NCBI GenBank assembly: GCA_003210735.1
Contig: QCUM01000011.1
Coordinates: 1 to 62,043 of the forward strand
Length of the DNA stretch: 62,043 nt
Direction: 5' to 3'
From: Synechococcus sp. AG-679-D13
GTDB taxonomy: Bacteria; Cyanobacteriota; Cyanobacteriia; PCC-6307; Cyanobiaceae
The notes beneath the pieces were generated by a model. The model saw nothing but the letters and a program-made list of their open reading frames with translations. It did no database searches and was not told the origin of the DNA. Below, one piece after another: positions 1 to 7,932 of the stretch. Every line of letters begins with the position of its first letter. Within the stretch, counting starts at the first letter, position 1. The translations under genes were made by a program, and so were the position numbers.

Positions 1-249
1 CAGCTGTTCAAGAGGCGTCTTGCCGTCTTCGCTGGGCTTGGTGATTCCGGCTTCCACCTGAGACTTCAGGGATGCCACTCGCACCATGAAGAATTCATCG
101 AGGTTGTTGCTGAAGATGGCACTGAATTTCGCCTGATCAAGCAGGGGGGTGCGTTGATCGAGTGCCTGAGCGAGGACTCGCTCGTTGAAGGCGATCCAGC
201 TCAGCTCACGGTTGATGTAGCGATCCGGACTCAGCAGATCGGAACTCAT
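1..249 (-). CDS. ppk: Polyphosphate kinase, N-terminal fragment (cut by window edge)
   Basis: Only the first 83 codons are inside the window, read on the minus strand from ATG at 249. The translation contains [17 protein letters not shown] followed by [16 protein letters not shown], the hallmark N-terminal domain of polyphosphate kinase 1. This enzyme makes polyphosphate from ATP. The frame stays open to the edge, so the remaining ~600 residues, including the phospho-histidine site, lie outside. It is followed downstream on the same strand by nothing visible here; the next gene (MFS exporter) ends 46 bp upstream of its start and may be co-transcribed. Confidence 0.93.
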   Translation of the reverse strand, partial: MSSDLLSPDRYINRELSWIAFNERVLAQALDQRTPLLDQAKFSAIFSNNLDEFFMVRVASLKSQVEAGITKPSEDGKTPLEQL

Positions 250-294
250 GGGATGGCTGGTGGAACTGTTGTTGTCAGAACTGCAACGTAGCAA

Positions 295-1572
295 TCAGAT
301 TTGGTGTTCCAGTTGACCTCCCTGGGGACGGCCAGCCACCAGAAAAGCGACCCCGATGAGCACGGCGGCTCCGATCCAGAAAGGACTGGTCTGGCCCAGG
401 CGGTCGTAACTGAAACCGGCGGCAGAAGCCCCAAGGAATGTGCCGAGGCTCTGGAGGCCCTGGAGACCTCCTAGGGCGGCGCCTTGCCCATCCCGGTTCA
501 GTTTTCTGGAGACCAGGGCGCGCAGGCAGGGGGTGACCAGACCGGTGCCCAGTGCTAGCAGGGCCACGGCGCTGTAAATCACAGGCATGGAAGTCTCCAC
601 GGTGGCCATTGGAACCAGCACACACCCCACCGTGAGCAGACCGAGGCCAGTCAGGGTGAGGCGCAGTTCTCCAAACCGCTTCACAAGGGGGCCGATCAGA
701 CCTCCTTGCACGATCATGGCGATCACCCCTACCAGGGCGAATGCTGCACCTGCCATGCCTTCGGTCCAGTTGAACGAGTTACGGAGATACAGCACCAGAA
801 TGGTTGTGAAGCCGTTGAAGGCCATGAAAAAGCCGAAAAAGGCCAAGGCCAGACGCCTCACATCGCTCTGAGCAAAAACGCTTTGCAGCAGCGATACGGG
901 ATTGAGAGCCCGTTTGCGCGGCAGTGGCTTGCGGGCTTCAAGCGGATGGGTCTCCGGCAGGAGAAGGCTCACCATCACCAGATTCACTGCGGCGAAGCCG
1001 GTGGCCCCCCATGCCGGAAGGATGCGGTTCATTTCACCGAGCAGGCCCCCCAGGCCAGGGCCCAGGGCGAAGCCCAGACCGAAGGCGACACCGATCAGTC
1101 CAAAGGCTTTTGCGCGGTTTTCCGGTGTGGTGATGTCGGCAAGGACCGCTGTTGCGGTAGCGGCCGTGCCGCCGCTCATGCCATCGATGATTCGAGCGAG
1201 GAAGAGCAGTGCCAGGGGCAGGCCTGCAGCGGTGGCTCCCGGCCAGATCTCCTGCCAGGGCAGCGTCAGGGTGATCGCGAAGAGACCCATGCCCACTACC
1301 GAACCAGCAACGCAGACGGTGATGACCGGTCGGCGGCCGAAGCGATCGCTCAGGGCTCCGATTAGAGGTGCCACTGCGAACTGGGACAGGGCATAGGTGC
1401 CCGAAAGCAGCCCGACCGTGCTGCCACTGCTGCTGAAATCCGCCAGCAGAAAGGGGAGCAACGGCAGAAAAATGCTTTCGCTGAGCCGGTCATTCAGCAG
1501 CGTCAGGAACGTGCTCAGCAGGGTTGGGATGCGGCGGCGCTGCAAGGCGACCAGCGGGCGGGTGAGACTCAC
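295..1572 (-). CDS. MFS efflux transporter, TetA/multidrug type
   Basis: About 425 residues with roughly 12 hydrophobic segments. The loop between helices 2 and 3 carries GALSDRFGRRPV, motif A of the major facilitator superfamily, and a later DGMSGGTAATATAVLADIT resembles the motif C region of drug/H+ antiporters. It probably exports small molecules across the inner membrane; the substrate cannot be read from sequence. The frame is open to 1626, but that would overlap the divergent acetyltransferase gene. GTG at 1572 (reading VSLTRPLVALQRR) leaves 20 bp between the genes and starts just before the first membrane helix, so I prefer it. Confidence 0.85.
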   Translation of the reverse strand: MSLTRPLVALQRRRIPTLLSTFLTLLNDRLSESIFLPLLPFLLADFSSSGSTVGLLSGTYALSQFAVAPLIGALSDRFGRRPVITVCVAGSVVGMGLFAITLTLPWQEIWPGATAAGLPLALLFLARIIDGMSGGTAATATAVLADITTPENRAKAFGLIGVAFGLGFALGPGLGGLLGEMNRILPAWGATGFAAVNLVMVSLLLPETHPLEARKPLPRKRALNPVSLLQSVFAQSDVRRLALAFFGFFMAFNGFTTILVLYLRNSFNWTEGMAGAAFALVGVIAMIVQGGLIGPLVKRFGELRLTLTGLGLLTVGCVLVPMATVETSMPVIYSAVALLALGTGLVTPCLRALVSRKLNRDGQGAALGGLQGLQSLGTFLGASAAGFSYDRLGQTSPFWIGAAVLIGVAFLVAGRPQGGQLEHQI

Positions 1573-1592
1573 ATTCCCACAGGCTTGATGGC

Positions 1593-2054
1593 ATGGCTCT
1601 GCGGCCGATTCAATCTGCCGATGCATCTCTGCTGCGTGGGATCTATGCCGATGCAGTGGAAAGTCAGGCCCCGGCTCTCTACTCCGATCAGCAGGTGAAC
1701 GCCTGGGCTGCTCTGGCCTGGTTGCCCGGGGTGCTGGATCGCACGTTTGCGGAGGGGAGCGGCTGGATCAGCGGCAACGATGCAGCGTTCGCCATCCGCC
1801 ATCCAAAGGATCGGCTGTCGTTGTTGTACTGCCGTGGTTGCGCGGCTCGGCAGGGCCATGGAACAGCTTTGCTTCGACAGATCGAGATGGAGGCTCAGGC
1901 GGAAGGCGTGGAACGGTTGTGTACGGAAGCCAGTCAGTTGAGTCGTCCGCTGCTGGAGCGCCGGGGCTGGCGTGTTGTGGCTCCTGAAATCATTGCCATT
2001 GCCGGTGTTCCTTTCGAGCGTTATCGAATGGACAAGCCCTTGCGCCAGTCCTGA
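1593..2054 (+). CDS. GNAT-family N-acetyltransferase
   Basis: A 153-residue protein starting MALRPIQSAD. The region CRGCAARQGHGTALLRQIE fits the acetyl-CoA-binding motif A (R/Q-x-x-G-x-G/A) of GNAT acetyltransferases, and the C-terminal EASQLSRPLLERRGWRVV is a typical motif B followed by a strand. The substrate is unknown. It is divergent from the MFS gene with only a 20 bp gap, and its 3' end overlaps the convergent CnaT-like gene by 34 bp, showing how tightly this genome is packed. Confidence 0.85.
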   Translation: MALRPIQSADASLLRGIYADAVESQAPALYSDQQVNAWAALAWLPGVLDRTFAEGSGWISGNDAAFAIRHPKDRLSLLYCRGCAARQGHGTALLRQIEMEAQAEGVERLCTEASQLSRPLLERRGWRVVAPEIIAIAGVPFERYRMDKPLRQS

Positions 2055-3091
2055 AGTTGCACCAGCTGGGCGGCAGCCTGGCCCGTCTCCAGAATCGTTT
2101 CGGCCAGTTTGATCCCAGCCTCAAGGCTGTCGGTCTTTCCTGAAAACCAGAGGTAGGCAGCAGCGTTCCAGCGCACGGCGTTACTCAGGGGTCCATGGCC
2201 GTTCAGGGCTTCAAGGCCCTGGTTATGCCAGCTGTCGATATCCGTCCATTCCGCGTCGGCGTGATGGCAGCCGTGATCTCGTGGATGGAGGATCAATCGT
2301 TCGGCTTCGCCGTTGCGCACCCGTGCGGTGATGCAGGCGCGTCCGATCGGCAGATCTATGCTTCCCTCAAGCCCCTTCACGGTGAGGAGGTCGGTTTCTT
2401 CTGCCAGCTTCAGGGCCTTCCAGGCTCGGCTTTCGGTGGGCGGATGCACAAAGCCGCTCACCAGAAGATGCCGGCCTTGGTGCGGAGTCCAGATCAGTTC
2501 CAAGCTGGCTACCGGTGGCCTCCTGCCCAACTCCTCTCGATAGGTGATCAGAGTTTCAGCGATCGGAAAGTGATCCGGTTGATGGATCAGGGCAAAGCCT
2601 TGGTCGTCGAAGCCCTGCTGCACCGTGTCCAACCCAAGCCCCCTCAGATCAAGGCCCAGAGCGTCAAACAGATCGATGGCGTTCACGCCGTATTTGATCG
2701 GCATGCGGTCGCCGCCCTGCAGCACCACGGGCTGACCACAGGCGAGCAGCACCAGGGTGGTCAGCGGGTAGATCGGGGCTGTTCGCGAGCGTCCGTCGTA
2801 GGGCATCCCAAAACAGAGGGGTGCTGGCCGCCCGTCTTGGCTAGTGATCACCGGACCCAGCCTCCGGTAGGTGTCCAACATGCCGGTGAGTTCCTGGGGC
2901 TCAGGTCGACGAATCCGATGCGCGATCAGAAAGGCACCGATCTGGGCCGGGCTTGCTTCCCCGTGCAACATCATGTCGAGTGCATCCGCAGCCTCTTCGC
3001 GGGTCATGCCCTTGCTGGTGTGCTCTCCGCTGCCAACCTTGCGCAGATGTTGTTTGAAGCGCTCGCGACCGCTGGACAACGTGCTGGTCAC
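2021..3091 (-). CDS. Anthranilate phosphoribosyltransferase-like protein, CnaT candidate
   Basis: A 356-residue protein starting from GTG at 3091. KGMTREEAADALDMMLHGEASPAQIGAFLIAHR is the helical N-terminal domain of the glycosyltransferase family 3 / TrpD fold, but the phosphoribosyltransferase core is divergent (VLQGGDRMPIKYGVNAIDLFDALGLD). In Anabaena a TrpD-like protein of this kind, CnaT, is required for expression of the nitrate-assimilation operon. The location beside cynS and the nir genes makes a CnaT role likely, but that is inference. It could instead be a YbiB/TrpD2-type nucleic-acid-binding protein. The 3' end overlaps the convergent acetyltransferase gene. Confidence 0.75.
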   Translation of the reverse strand: MTSTLSSGRERFKQHLRKVGSGEHTSKGMTREEAADALDMMLHGEASPAQIGAFLIAHRIRRPEPQELTGMLDTYRRLGPVITSQDGRPAPLCFGMPYDGRSRTAPIYPLTTLVLLACGQPVVLQGGDRMPIKYGVNAIDLFDALGLDLRGLGLDTVQQGFDDQGFALIHQPDHFPIAETLITYREELGRRPPVASLELIWTPHQGRHLLVSGFVHPPTESRAWKALKLAEETDLLTVKGLEGSIDLPIGRACITARVRNGEAERLILHPRDHGCHHADAEWTDIDSWHNQGLEALNGHGPLSNAVRWNAAAYLWFSGKTDSLEAGIKLAETILETGQAAAQLVQLQDWRKGLSIR

Positions 3092-3170
3092 CGGCTGTAT
3101 AAGGAACTTTCGCAGTGTTCAGGAGCGCATGACCTTTAAGACGTAGTGATTGATACCAATTGACGCTGTA

Positions 3171-3341
3171 TCAAGCCTGTTCGGTCACGGAGAGTCCATT
3201 AAATTTGCCGTGAAGGGGATGGCTGGAGTCGTGGCGCCCTTCGGCGTAGTACAGCCGCTCCAACACGAGGGTCGCGGTGTTCGTGGCGTTGAGCTGCCTG
3301 CTGGTCAGCAAGGTTGAAATTGAGCGGAATAGGGAGCTCAT
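3171..3341 (-). CDS. Small conserved-looking hypothetical protein (56 aa)
   Basis: Starting at ATG 3341 the product reads MSSLFRSISTLLTSRQLNAT, continues to a centre rich in aromatic and charged residues (VLERLYYAEGRHD), and ends NGLSVTEQA. I do not recognise a family. The composition is protein-like (amphipathic N-terminal half, few rare residues) and no better gene covers these bases. The frame opens with TTG at 3353, but no ribosome-binding site decides between the two starts. It lies between the CnaT-like gene and the dead cyanase gene on the minus strand. Confidence 0.42.
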   Translation of the reverse strand: MSSLFRSISTLLTSRQLNATNTATLVLERLYYAEGRHDSSHPLHGKFNGLSVTEQA

Positions 3342-3388
3342 ATGGTCGTGCAACGAACTTCAGTCTTGAGCAATTGGCGGGGGAATTG

Positions 3389-3490
3389 ATGTGCTTAATA
3401 CAGCCAAATTCCATGTTCAGTTTGGTCGCGATGGCTGCATTCCTTTTGGTTGCACTGCCGGACAATTTCACTGTTGCTGTGACATTCTGA
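3389..3490 (+). CDS. Candidate 33-aa single-helix membrane peptide
   Basis: ATG at 3389 is preceded by GGGGGAA with a short spacer, one of the better ribosome-binding sites in this region. The product starts MCLIQPNSMFSLVAMAAFLLV and ends with a short polar/aromatic tail. One hydrophobic stretch of about 17 residues would span a membrane. The size recalls small photosystem or cytochrome subunits, but it matches none I know. It sits 46 bp upstream of the cyanase remnant on the same strand, so it may also be a leader peptide. Confidence is low because such short frames can arise by chance. Confidence 0.33.
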   Translation: MCLIQPNSMFSLVAMAAFLLVALPDNFTVAVTF

Positions 3491-3536
3491 GGTGGAATGT
3501 TCTTTTTGAGGCGGTGACGATTTCTACTATCCAATA

Positions 3537-4021
3537 ATGACTGTTTTCCTGCGCCCAGCGCGCCATCTCTGGCAGCTCCTTTGCAGGACACTGTGACTGC
3601 CACGTTGATGGCTGCGAAGAAGGCCAAGGGGGTGAGCTTTCCTGATTGAGAAACTCCTTTAGGCATGGATTAATTCTGGATTGCTTCAATGTTTTATGGC
3701 CAGGCCACAGCATCGGAGCAAGAGGCTGAGAAGTTGCCGGATCTTCTGCCATTGGATCCGGCGATCACCTCGGCTTTGCAGGAGTACCCCACCAAGGGCA
3801 GTCTCGATCCAGCGATCCCGAATGATCCGCTGATCTATCGCTTCTACGAGATCATGCAGATGTATGGCATGCCTCTCAAAGATGTCATTCAAGAGCAGTT
3901 TGGTGATGGCATCATGAGTGCGATTGATCTCACTCTTGATGTTGATAAAGTTGAAGATACCAAGGGTAATCGTGTAAAAATTACGATGTTCGGGAAATTT
4001 ATTCCCTATAAGAAATGGTGA
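3537..4021 (+). pseudogene. cynS: Cyanase (cyanate hydratase) pseudogene
   Basis: The last 110 codons from 3689 encode an unmistakable cyanase C-terminus ([48 protein letters not shown]), keeping the catalytic Arg, Glu and Ser positions of the family. The same frame continues upstream as MAAKKAKGVSFPD*ETPLG then [12 protein letters not shown], aligning with the normal N-terminal helix domain but broken by TGA at 3647-3649 and TAA at 3671-3673. Further upstream the frame reads into ...APSLAAPLQDTVTATL, and the plausible ATG at 3537 is one base out of frame across GTTTTCC. The lesions together indicate a dead gene; cyanate use is probably lost unless another copy exists. Intact cyanase is about 147-150 aa. 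Confidence 0.9.
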
Positions 4022-4047
4022 TTTAATTAATTGTTGAGGCGTTTCTA

Positions 4048-4072
4048 AAGCTCAGCATTTGCTGGGCTTTTT
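4048..4072 (+). terminator. Intrinsic terminator after cynS remnant
   Basis: AAGCTCAGC pairs with GCTGGGCTT across an ATTT loop (one G-T pair), and a run of T follows. It lies 27 bp after the cyanase stop codon and overlaps the end of the convergent HEAT-repeat gene, so it may stop transcription from both sides. Confidence 0.75.
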
Positions 4073-4796
4073 ATGCTCTGAATTGTTCGTTGAGTTTTTG
4101 GCTAGCCAGTTTGCGTCGTGATTCATCTTGCAATGTTTGGCTGAGTTCCAGAAGAAATTGTTGGCTGTCGCTGGTGGCGATGCAGCTCAGGGCCCGAAAT
4201 GCGGCGTCGGCTACGCCATCGGAGCCAACGCGACACAGCTCGGCCAGCCGAGCACTGATGGTTGTGCCGTCACGACGCTGCAGCACGCGGATGGCCGCGA
4301 TGGCCACAGGGTCCCGGAAATCGTCGAGAGCTTCGCGGCAGAACTGCAGGAGTTCGCTGTCCGTAAGGCAGTGAGAGCGGAACTCCAGCAGCTTGAGTCC
4401 GGCGAGTCGATGCTCCTGGCCTGGGTGCTGCAGGCATTGGTTCACCACAGAAGTGGGTACCTCTGCGCCCCAACAACCGAGGGCTTGAACGGTCATCAGA
4501 TGGATGGAGTTGTTGTCGCGGCTGCGTTCCAGCAAATCCAGCAACCAATCGCGGGCTTCGATTTGATGGCAGAGACCCGCCGCCATCACCAAATCGGGTA
4601 GCTCTCCATGGCGTTGAAGCAATCGATCAATGAAAGGCCAGCCACGATCGGCCAGCATTCCAAGCTTTTCGCTGAGGGTTCGGCGCAGATCAACAGAAAG
4701 GCTGGGTGAGTAGACCTCCCCCAGCCAGTCGGGCTCCAGAGGCGCCCTGCGTGAATTGGCGAGCCGCTCCCAGATTGCGGCTTCGTCAATACTCAT
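4071..4796 (-). CDS. HEAT-repeat protein next to nirA, NirB-like candidate
   Basis: A 241-residue protein starting MSIDEAAIWERLANSRRAP. It is built of repeated helical pairs (for example LLDLLERSRDNNSIHLMTVQ, AGLKLLEFRSH, VAIAAIRVLQRRD, VADAAFRALSCIA), typical of HEAT/PBS-lyase repeats that mediate protein contacts. In Anabaena, NirB is a partner protein NirA needs for full nitrite reductase activity. The place directly downstream of the nitrite channel and nirA suggests this is its counterpart, but I cannot confirm orthology. The open frame extends to 4934, but ATG 4796 is chosen because the longer version would run into the focA gene. Confidence 0.7.
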   Translation of the reverse strand: MSIDEAAIWERLANSRRAPLEPDWLGEVYSPSLSVDLRRTLSEKLGMLADRGWPFIDRLLQRHGELPDLVMAAGLCHQIEARDWLLDLLERSRDNNSIHLMTVQALGCWGAEVPTSVVNQCLQHPGQEHRLAGLKLLEFRSHCLTDSELLQFCREALDDFRDPVAIAAIRVLQRRDGTTISARLAELCRVGSDGVADAAFRALSCIATSDSQQFLLELSQTLQDESRRKLASQKLNEQFRA

Positions 4797-4803
4797 GGAT
4801 GGG

Positions 4804-5691
4804 TCAGCGGGCGCCAAGCTCGGCAGCAAGTTCACGCTCCAGTTTTTCATCGAGCACGTTCGGAAGCACGTTCTCCATGGGTGTGCGGTGGGTGCTGTAG
4901 AAGAGCAAGCCAATGAAAACCATGCCGCCAACAATATTTCCGAGGGTGACAGGCAGGAAGTTCCAGAAAATCACCTTGATGATGGGCACTCCAGAACCAA
5001 GGATCGGCCCGGCGGTATGCAGGAACTGATTCACAACAATGTGTTCCATGCCCATGGATTGGAAGGCGGTGATCGGCAGCCAGCAAGCCAACAATTTGCC
5101 CGGAACGCTCTTGCTTACCAGGGCCATGGTTACGCCAAGACACACAAGCCAGTTGGCAACCACACCGCGTAGAAACGCGAGGATAAAGCCCATGCTGCCT
5201 AACGCTTCGTACTTTGTCTCAACGTTGTTCTGGTTGAGGGCAATGATTTTCTGAGCAACGGCATCCCAAATTGGCGGGCCAACGTTGTCAGCTGCACCAT
5301 CAAGTGTTCCGCTGGTCAGGCTGATGGCCATGATCAGGGCTACGACGGCTGTACCGATCCAGTTGCCGATCCACACCCACACCCAATTGCGGAAAGTAGC
5401 TCCCCAAGAGCTCTTGCCGGCCCAGGTGGCCATGGGAAGCAAGGCGAAGTTACCGGTAACAAGCTCCATGCCAAACAGCACGATGCTGGCGAAACCGAAG
5501 GGGAACAACAGCGAGCCGACGAATGGAAGCTTCGTGAGGATGCCCACGGTGAGGGCCAGGATCACGGCCAGGCCAAGAATGGCGCCGGAATAGAATCCAC
5601 GGATCAGCAAATTCTTGATGCTGACTGTGGCCTTTTTGCCGCCGGCGGCAATCATGCCGTCGACGAGCTCATTGGGAAGGACGTAGTCCAT
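4804..5691 (-). CDS. Formate/nitrite transporter family channel (FocA/NirC)
   Basis: A 295-residue membrane protein starting MDYVLPNELVDGM. It has six hydrophobic helices and the family signature GMELVTGNFALLPMA. The C-terminal half repeats the fold with GMEHIVVNQFLHTAGPILG and NIVGGMVFIGLLFYST. The family forms pentameric channels for formate, nitrite or hydrosulfide. Between nirA and the HEAT-repeat gene the likely job is nitrite passage across the plasma membrane, allowing nitrite uptake or limiting loss. All three genes run on the minus strand. The C-terminal tail after the last helix is charged and cytoplasmic. Confidence 0.9.
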   Translation of the reverse strand: MDYVLPNELVDGMIAAGGKKATVSIKNLLIRGFYSGAILGLAVILALTVGILTKLPFVGSLLFPFGFASIVLFGMELVTGNFALLPMATWAGKSSWGATFRNWVWVWIGNWIGTAVVALIMAISLTSGTLDGAADNVGPPIWDAVAQKIIALNQNNVETKYEALGSMGFILAFLRGVVANWLVCLGVTMALVSKSVPGKLLACWLPITAFQSMGMEHIVVNQFLHTAGPILGSGVPIIKVIFWNFLPVTLGNIVGGMVFIGLLFYSTHRTPMENVLPNVLDEKLERELAAELGAR

Positions 5692-5734
5692 CGGATGAGT
5701 GTGCTAACTGGAATGAATGAGCTGAATTCAACCG

Positions 5735-5751
5735 CTGATGCGGTGCATCAG
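5735..5751 (-). other. Short hairpin in the nirA-focA gap
   Basis: CTGATGC pairs perfectly with GCATCAG across a 3-base loop, 44 bp upstream of the focA start. No T-run follows on the minus strand, so a classic terminator is unlikely. It could be a processing site or mRNA stabiliser between nirA and focA. The rest of the 173 bp gap shows nothing I can name. Confidence 0.4.
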
Positions 5752-5864
5752 TCATGAAAAAAGTCAGAGCTGCCGCCCTGATGGTTGAAGGCGATTCCGT
5801 CTCCGCCACTGGCGATCAGCCAGTTGACGCAACGAGAAAATGCGTCTTTGCGGTTGGCTATTGA

Positions 5865-7406
5865 TCAAGCCTTTGGAGTCGCTCCAAATTTTTCGATTAG
5901 CACCTGTTTCAAGGCATCTTTGATTTCATCGGCAGGGATTCCTTTGCGATGCAATTCACCGACACTTGGGTTGGGTCCCTGGGAACCACCGAGGGTCAAG
6001 GTGTAGGCCTCGCCCATGACACCTTCACTGTTTTTGGCTTTGGTACCAGTGAGTCCAATGGCACCCATGTAGGCCTGTCCGCAGGTGTTCGGGCAGCCGG
6101 TCCAATGAATTTTCAGGTGTGCTGAAAGATTGAGTTCCTTGTCCAGCTCCGTTGCAGCCTTGAGGGCTTGATCCTTTGTGTTGGTTAAGGCGAAGCCGCA
6201 ATAGGTATTCCCTGTGCAGGAGACCGTACCTGCCGCCATGGTTCCGGGTTCAAGTGGGAAACGCTGCACCAGTGCGTCGGCTTTGAAAGCATCGATCTTG
6301 TCGCCGGTCAGGCCGACGATGATCATGTTCTGTTCTTCCGTGAGTCGGACTTCGCCACTGCCGTAGTTGAGACTGGCGGTCGCCAGATCCTGCAGATCTT
6401 GGCCCGTCAGGCGACCCACGGGAACGTGCAGGCCCGCAAAAAAGATGCCGTCCTGTTTCTGCGGGTGGATCCCGTAATGCGAACGGGGAGAATGATCAAA
6501 CACGGATCCGGGATCCGGTGTCAGCTCTCCGAACAATTCTTCAACCTGGTTGCGGAACTCTTCATGACCCACCTGATCCAAGTAGAGGCGGAACCGTCCT
6601 TTGGGTCGTGCGTTTCGCTCGCCGTTGTCACGCCACAGGCGGATGATGGTATCCGTCATCTTGCAGATTTCATCCGGCTTCACCCAGGCGTTGAGAGGAA
6701 CGGCATAAGCATTCATCTGGGAGGAAAGAATCCCGCCGATCCAGACGCCGAAACCCATCACCCCGTTGAGCTCAACGGGGTGAAAGGCGATGTCGTTATG
6801 AAGCAGAAAGTTGTCTTTGGCGCCAGCAACTGCGGTATTCCACTTTCGCGGCAGATTGGAATATTCGGAGTTCCCCTGGTAGTTGTTGGTGAGGAAATTC
6901 TCAAGTTCAGTTGTGTACGGCCGCGTATCCACGATCTCGTTGGGATCGATCCCGGCTAACGGGTTGCCGGTGACGTTGCGAGGGTTATCGAAACCAGACT
7001 GAATGGTGCTGAGGCCAGCTTCTTTGAGTCGTCTGAGTATCTCTGGAAGATCTCCCAGAAGGATGCCACGCAACTGAAGATTTTGGCGTGTGGTGATGTC
7101 GCAGCTGCCGTTATCTCCATAACGCTCAACAATGGAAGCAACCACGCGTAGTTGGCTCGCTGAGAGCACGCCATTGGGAACCCGCAGACGCAACATGAAT
7201 CTCCCAGGTGTTTTCGGGCGCCAGAACATCCCATACCACTTAAGCCGAAGTTCTAAGTCGGTTTTATCGACTTGTTCCCAGCCGAGTTCTGCAAATTTTT
7301 CAATCTCACTACCAACGAGCAGGCCATCTTTGGCTGCTTTGTTTTTTTCAATTTTGTTGAGCTTTTTGCCATCCAGATAGGGCCTGGCTGGGGAGCTGAG
7401 GGTCAT
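5865..7406 (-). CDS. nirA: Ferredoxin-nitrite reductase
   Basis: A 513-residue enzyme that reduces nitrite to ammonium with six electrons from ferredoxin, in the cytoplasm. The siroheme/[4Fe-4S] ligands are visible as CTGNTYCG and, about 38 residues later, GCPNTCGQ. The two ferredoxin-like half domains show as GRFMLRLRVPNGVLS and QNLQLRGILLGDLPEIL near the N-terminus, and GIFFAGLHVPVGRLTG in the second half. Start ATG at 7406. The length is normal for the cyanobacterial enzyme, without the extra C-terminal ferredoxin domain found in some species. The focA and HEAT-repeat genes follow on the same strand. Confidence 0.97.
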   Translation of the reverse strand: MTLSSPARPYLDGKKLNKIEKNKAAKDGLLVGSEIEKFAELGWEQVDKTDLELRLKWYGMFWRPKTPGRFMLRLRVPNGVLSASQLRVVASIVERYGDNGSCDITTRQNLQLRGILLGDLPEILRRLKEAGLSTIQSGFDNPRNVTGNPLAGIDPNEIVDTRPYTTELENFLTNNYQGNSEYSNLPRKWNTAVAGAKDNFLLHNDIAFHPVELNGVMGFGVWIGGILSSQMNAYAVPLNAWVKPDEICKMTDTIIRLWRDNGERNARPKGRFRLYLDQVGHEEFRNQVEELFGELTPDPGSVFDHSPRSHYGIHPQKQDGIFFAGLHVPVGRLTGQDLQDLATASLNYGSGEVRLTEEQNMIIVGLTGDKIDAFKADALVQRFPLEPGTMAAGTVSCTGNTYCGFALTNTKDQALKAATELDKELNLSAHLKIHWTGCPNTCGQAYMGAIGLTGTKAKNSEGVMGEAYTLTLGGSQGPNPSVGELHRKGIPADEIKDALKQVLIEKFGATPKA

Positions 7407-7932
7407 GATCTGCGTTACGAGAGGGCGAACCGATCGATCAAAAAAAGAGGTTGATCAGTCCATAGGGCCCGAAGACCTGGAGCGCCTCAAAATGAAAAAG
7501 GAGCGCTTAATAAGGTGAATAAAACCGTCTTTCGGGACACTGGTCCGTAGCGACGGGAACATTTTTCTGGTTCCATCGCGAAGATGGGTCGACCCCACGA
7601 TTTGTCGCCATGGCTACATCTCAGCGTTCCTGATGAGCCGTAGAAGACCCATCTCTGTTGTTTCAGTATTGGCGTCCAATTTCGCCAATCATCCGCACTG
7701 CACCAGCGCGGATCATTTGCCAAACCCGCTTCATGGCGGCGATGTCTCGGTCAAGCTCGCTCTCGACGCCACTCCGGTCGTATCGCCTGTTCCGGCCGTC
7801 ATCTCTGCCTGGTCCCTGCTCGATCCGGTGCATGCTTCGGGTCAACGGTTCACGCCGGGAGCGGGTCTCCCATGCAGCACGATCGGTATTGCGGCGAGGC
7901 GCCATGGGCCCATCCGTGTTTACAACAGACTG
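7407..7932. other. Divergent region between nirA and the SirB-like gene
   Basis: About 225 bp next to nirA are clearly non-coding, with AT-rich patches (7440s and 7490s) and an NtcA-like site at 7547. From 7633 onward both strands are open: the plus frame leads without a stop into the SirB-like gene, and an in-register antisense frame runs 7905-7663. Neither 5' stretch shows a recognisable domain, so this is either a long leader or an unconserved N-terminal extension. Confidence 0.4.
7547..7560 (-). promoter_or_regulatory. NtcA-like site upstream of nirA
   Basis: On the minus strand the sequence reads GTT-N8-TAC, one base off the NtcA consensus GTA-N8-TAC. About 23-25 nt further toward nirA is an AT-rich TTTTATTCA that could serve as a -10 box, the usual geometry for NtcA-activated promoters. 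NtcA activation of nirA is well established in cyanobacteria; this particular site is an inference. Confidence 0.42.

Noticed and set aside
3199..3666. 155-codon minus-strand frame across the cyanase region
   Set aside because: It is antisense to the cyanase remnant, has no domain, and is explained by codon structure of the cynS frame.
7663..7905. 80-codon frame antisense to the start of the SirB-like frame
   Set aside because: It is in the same register as the plus frame, so openness is linked; there is no motif or ribosome-binding site. Kept only as an open question.
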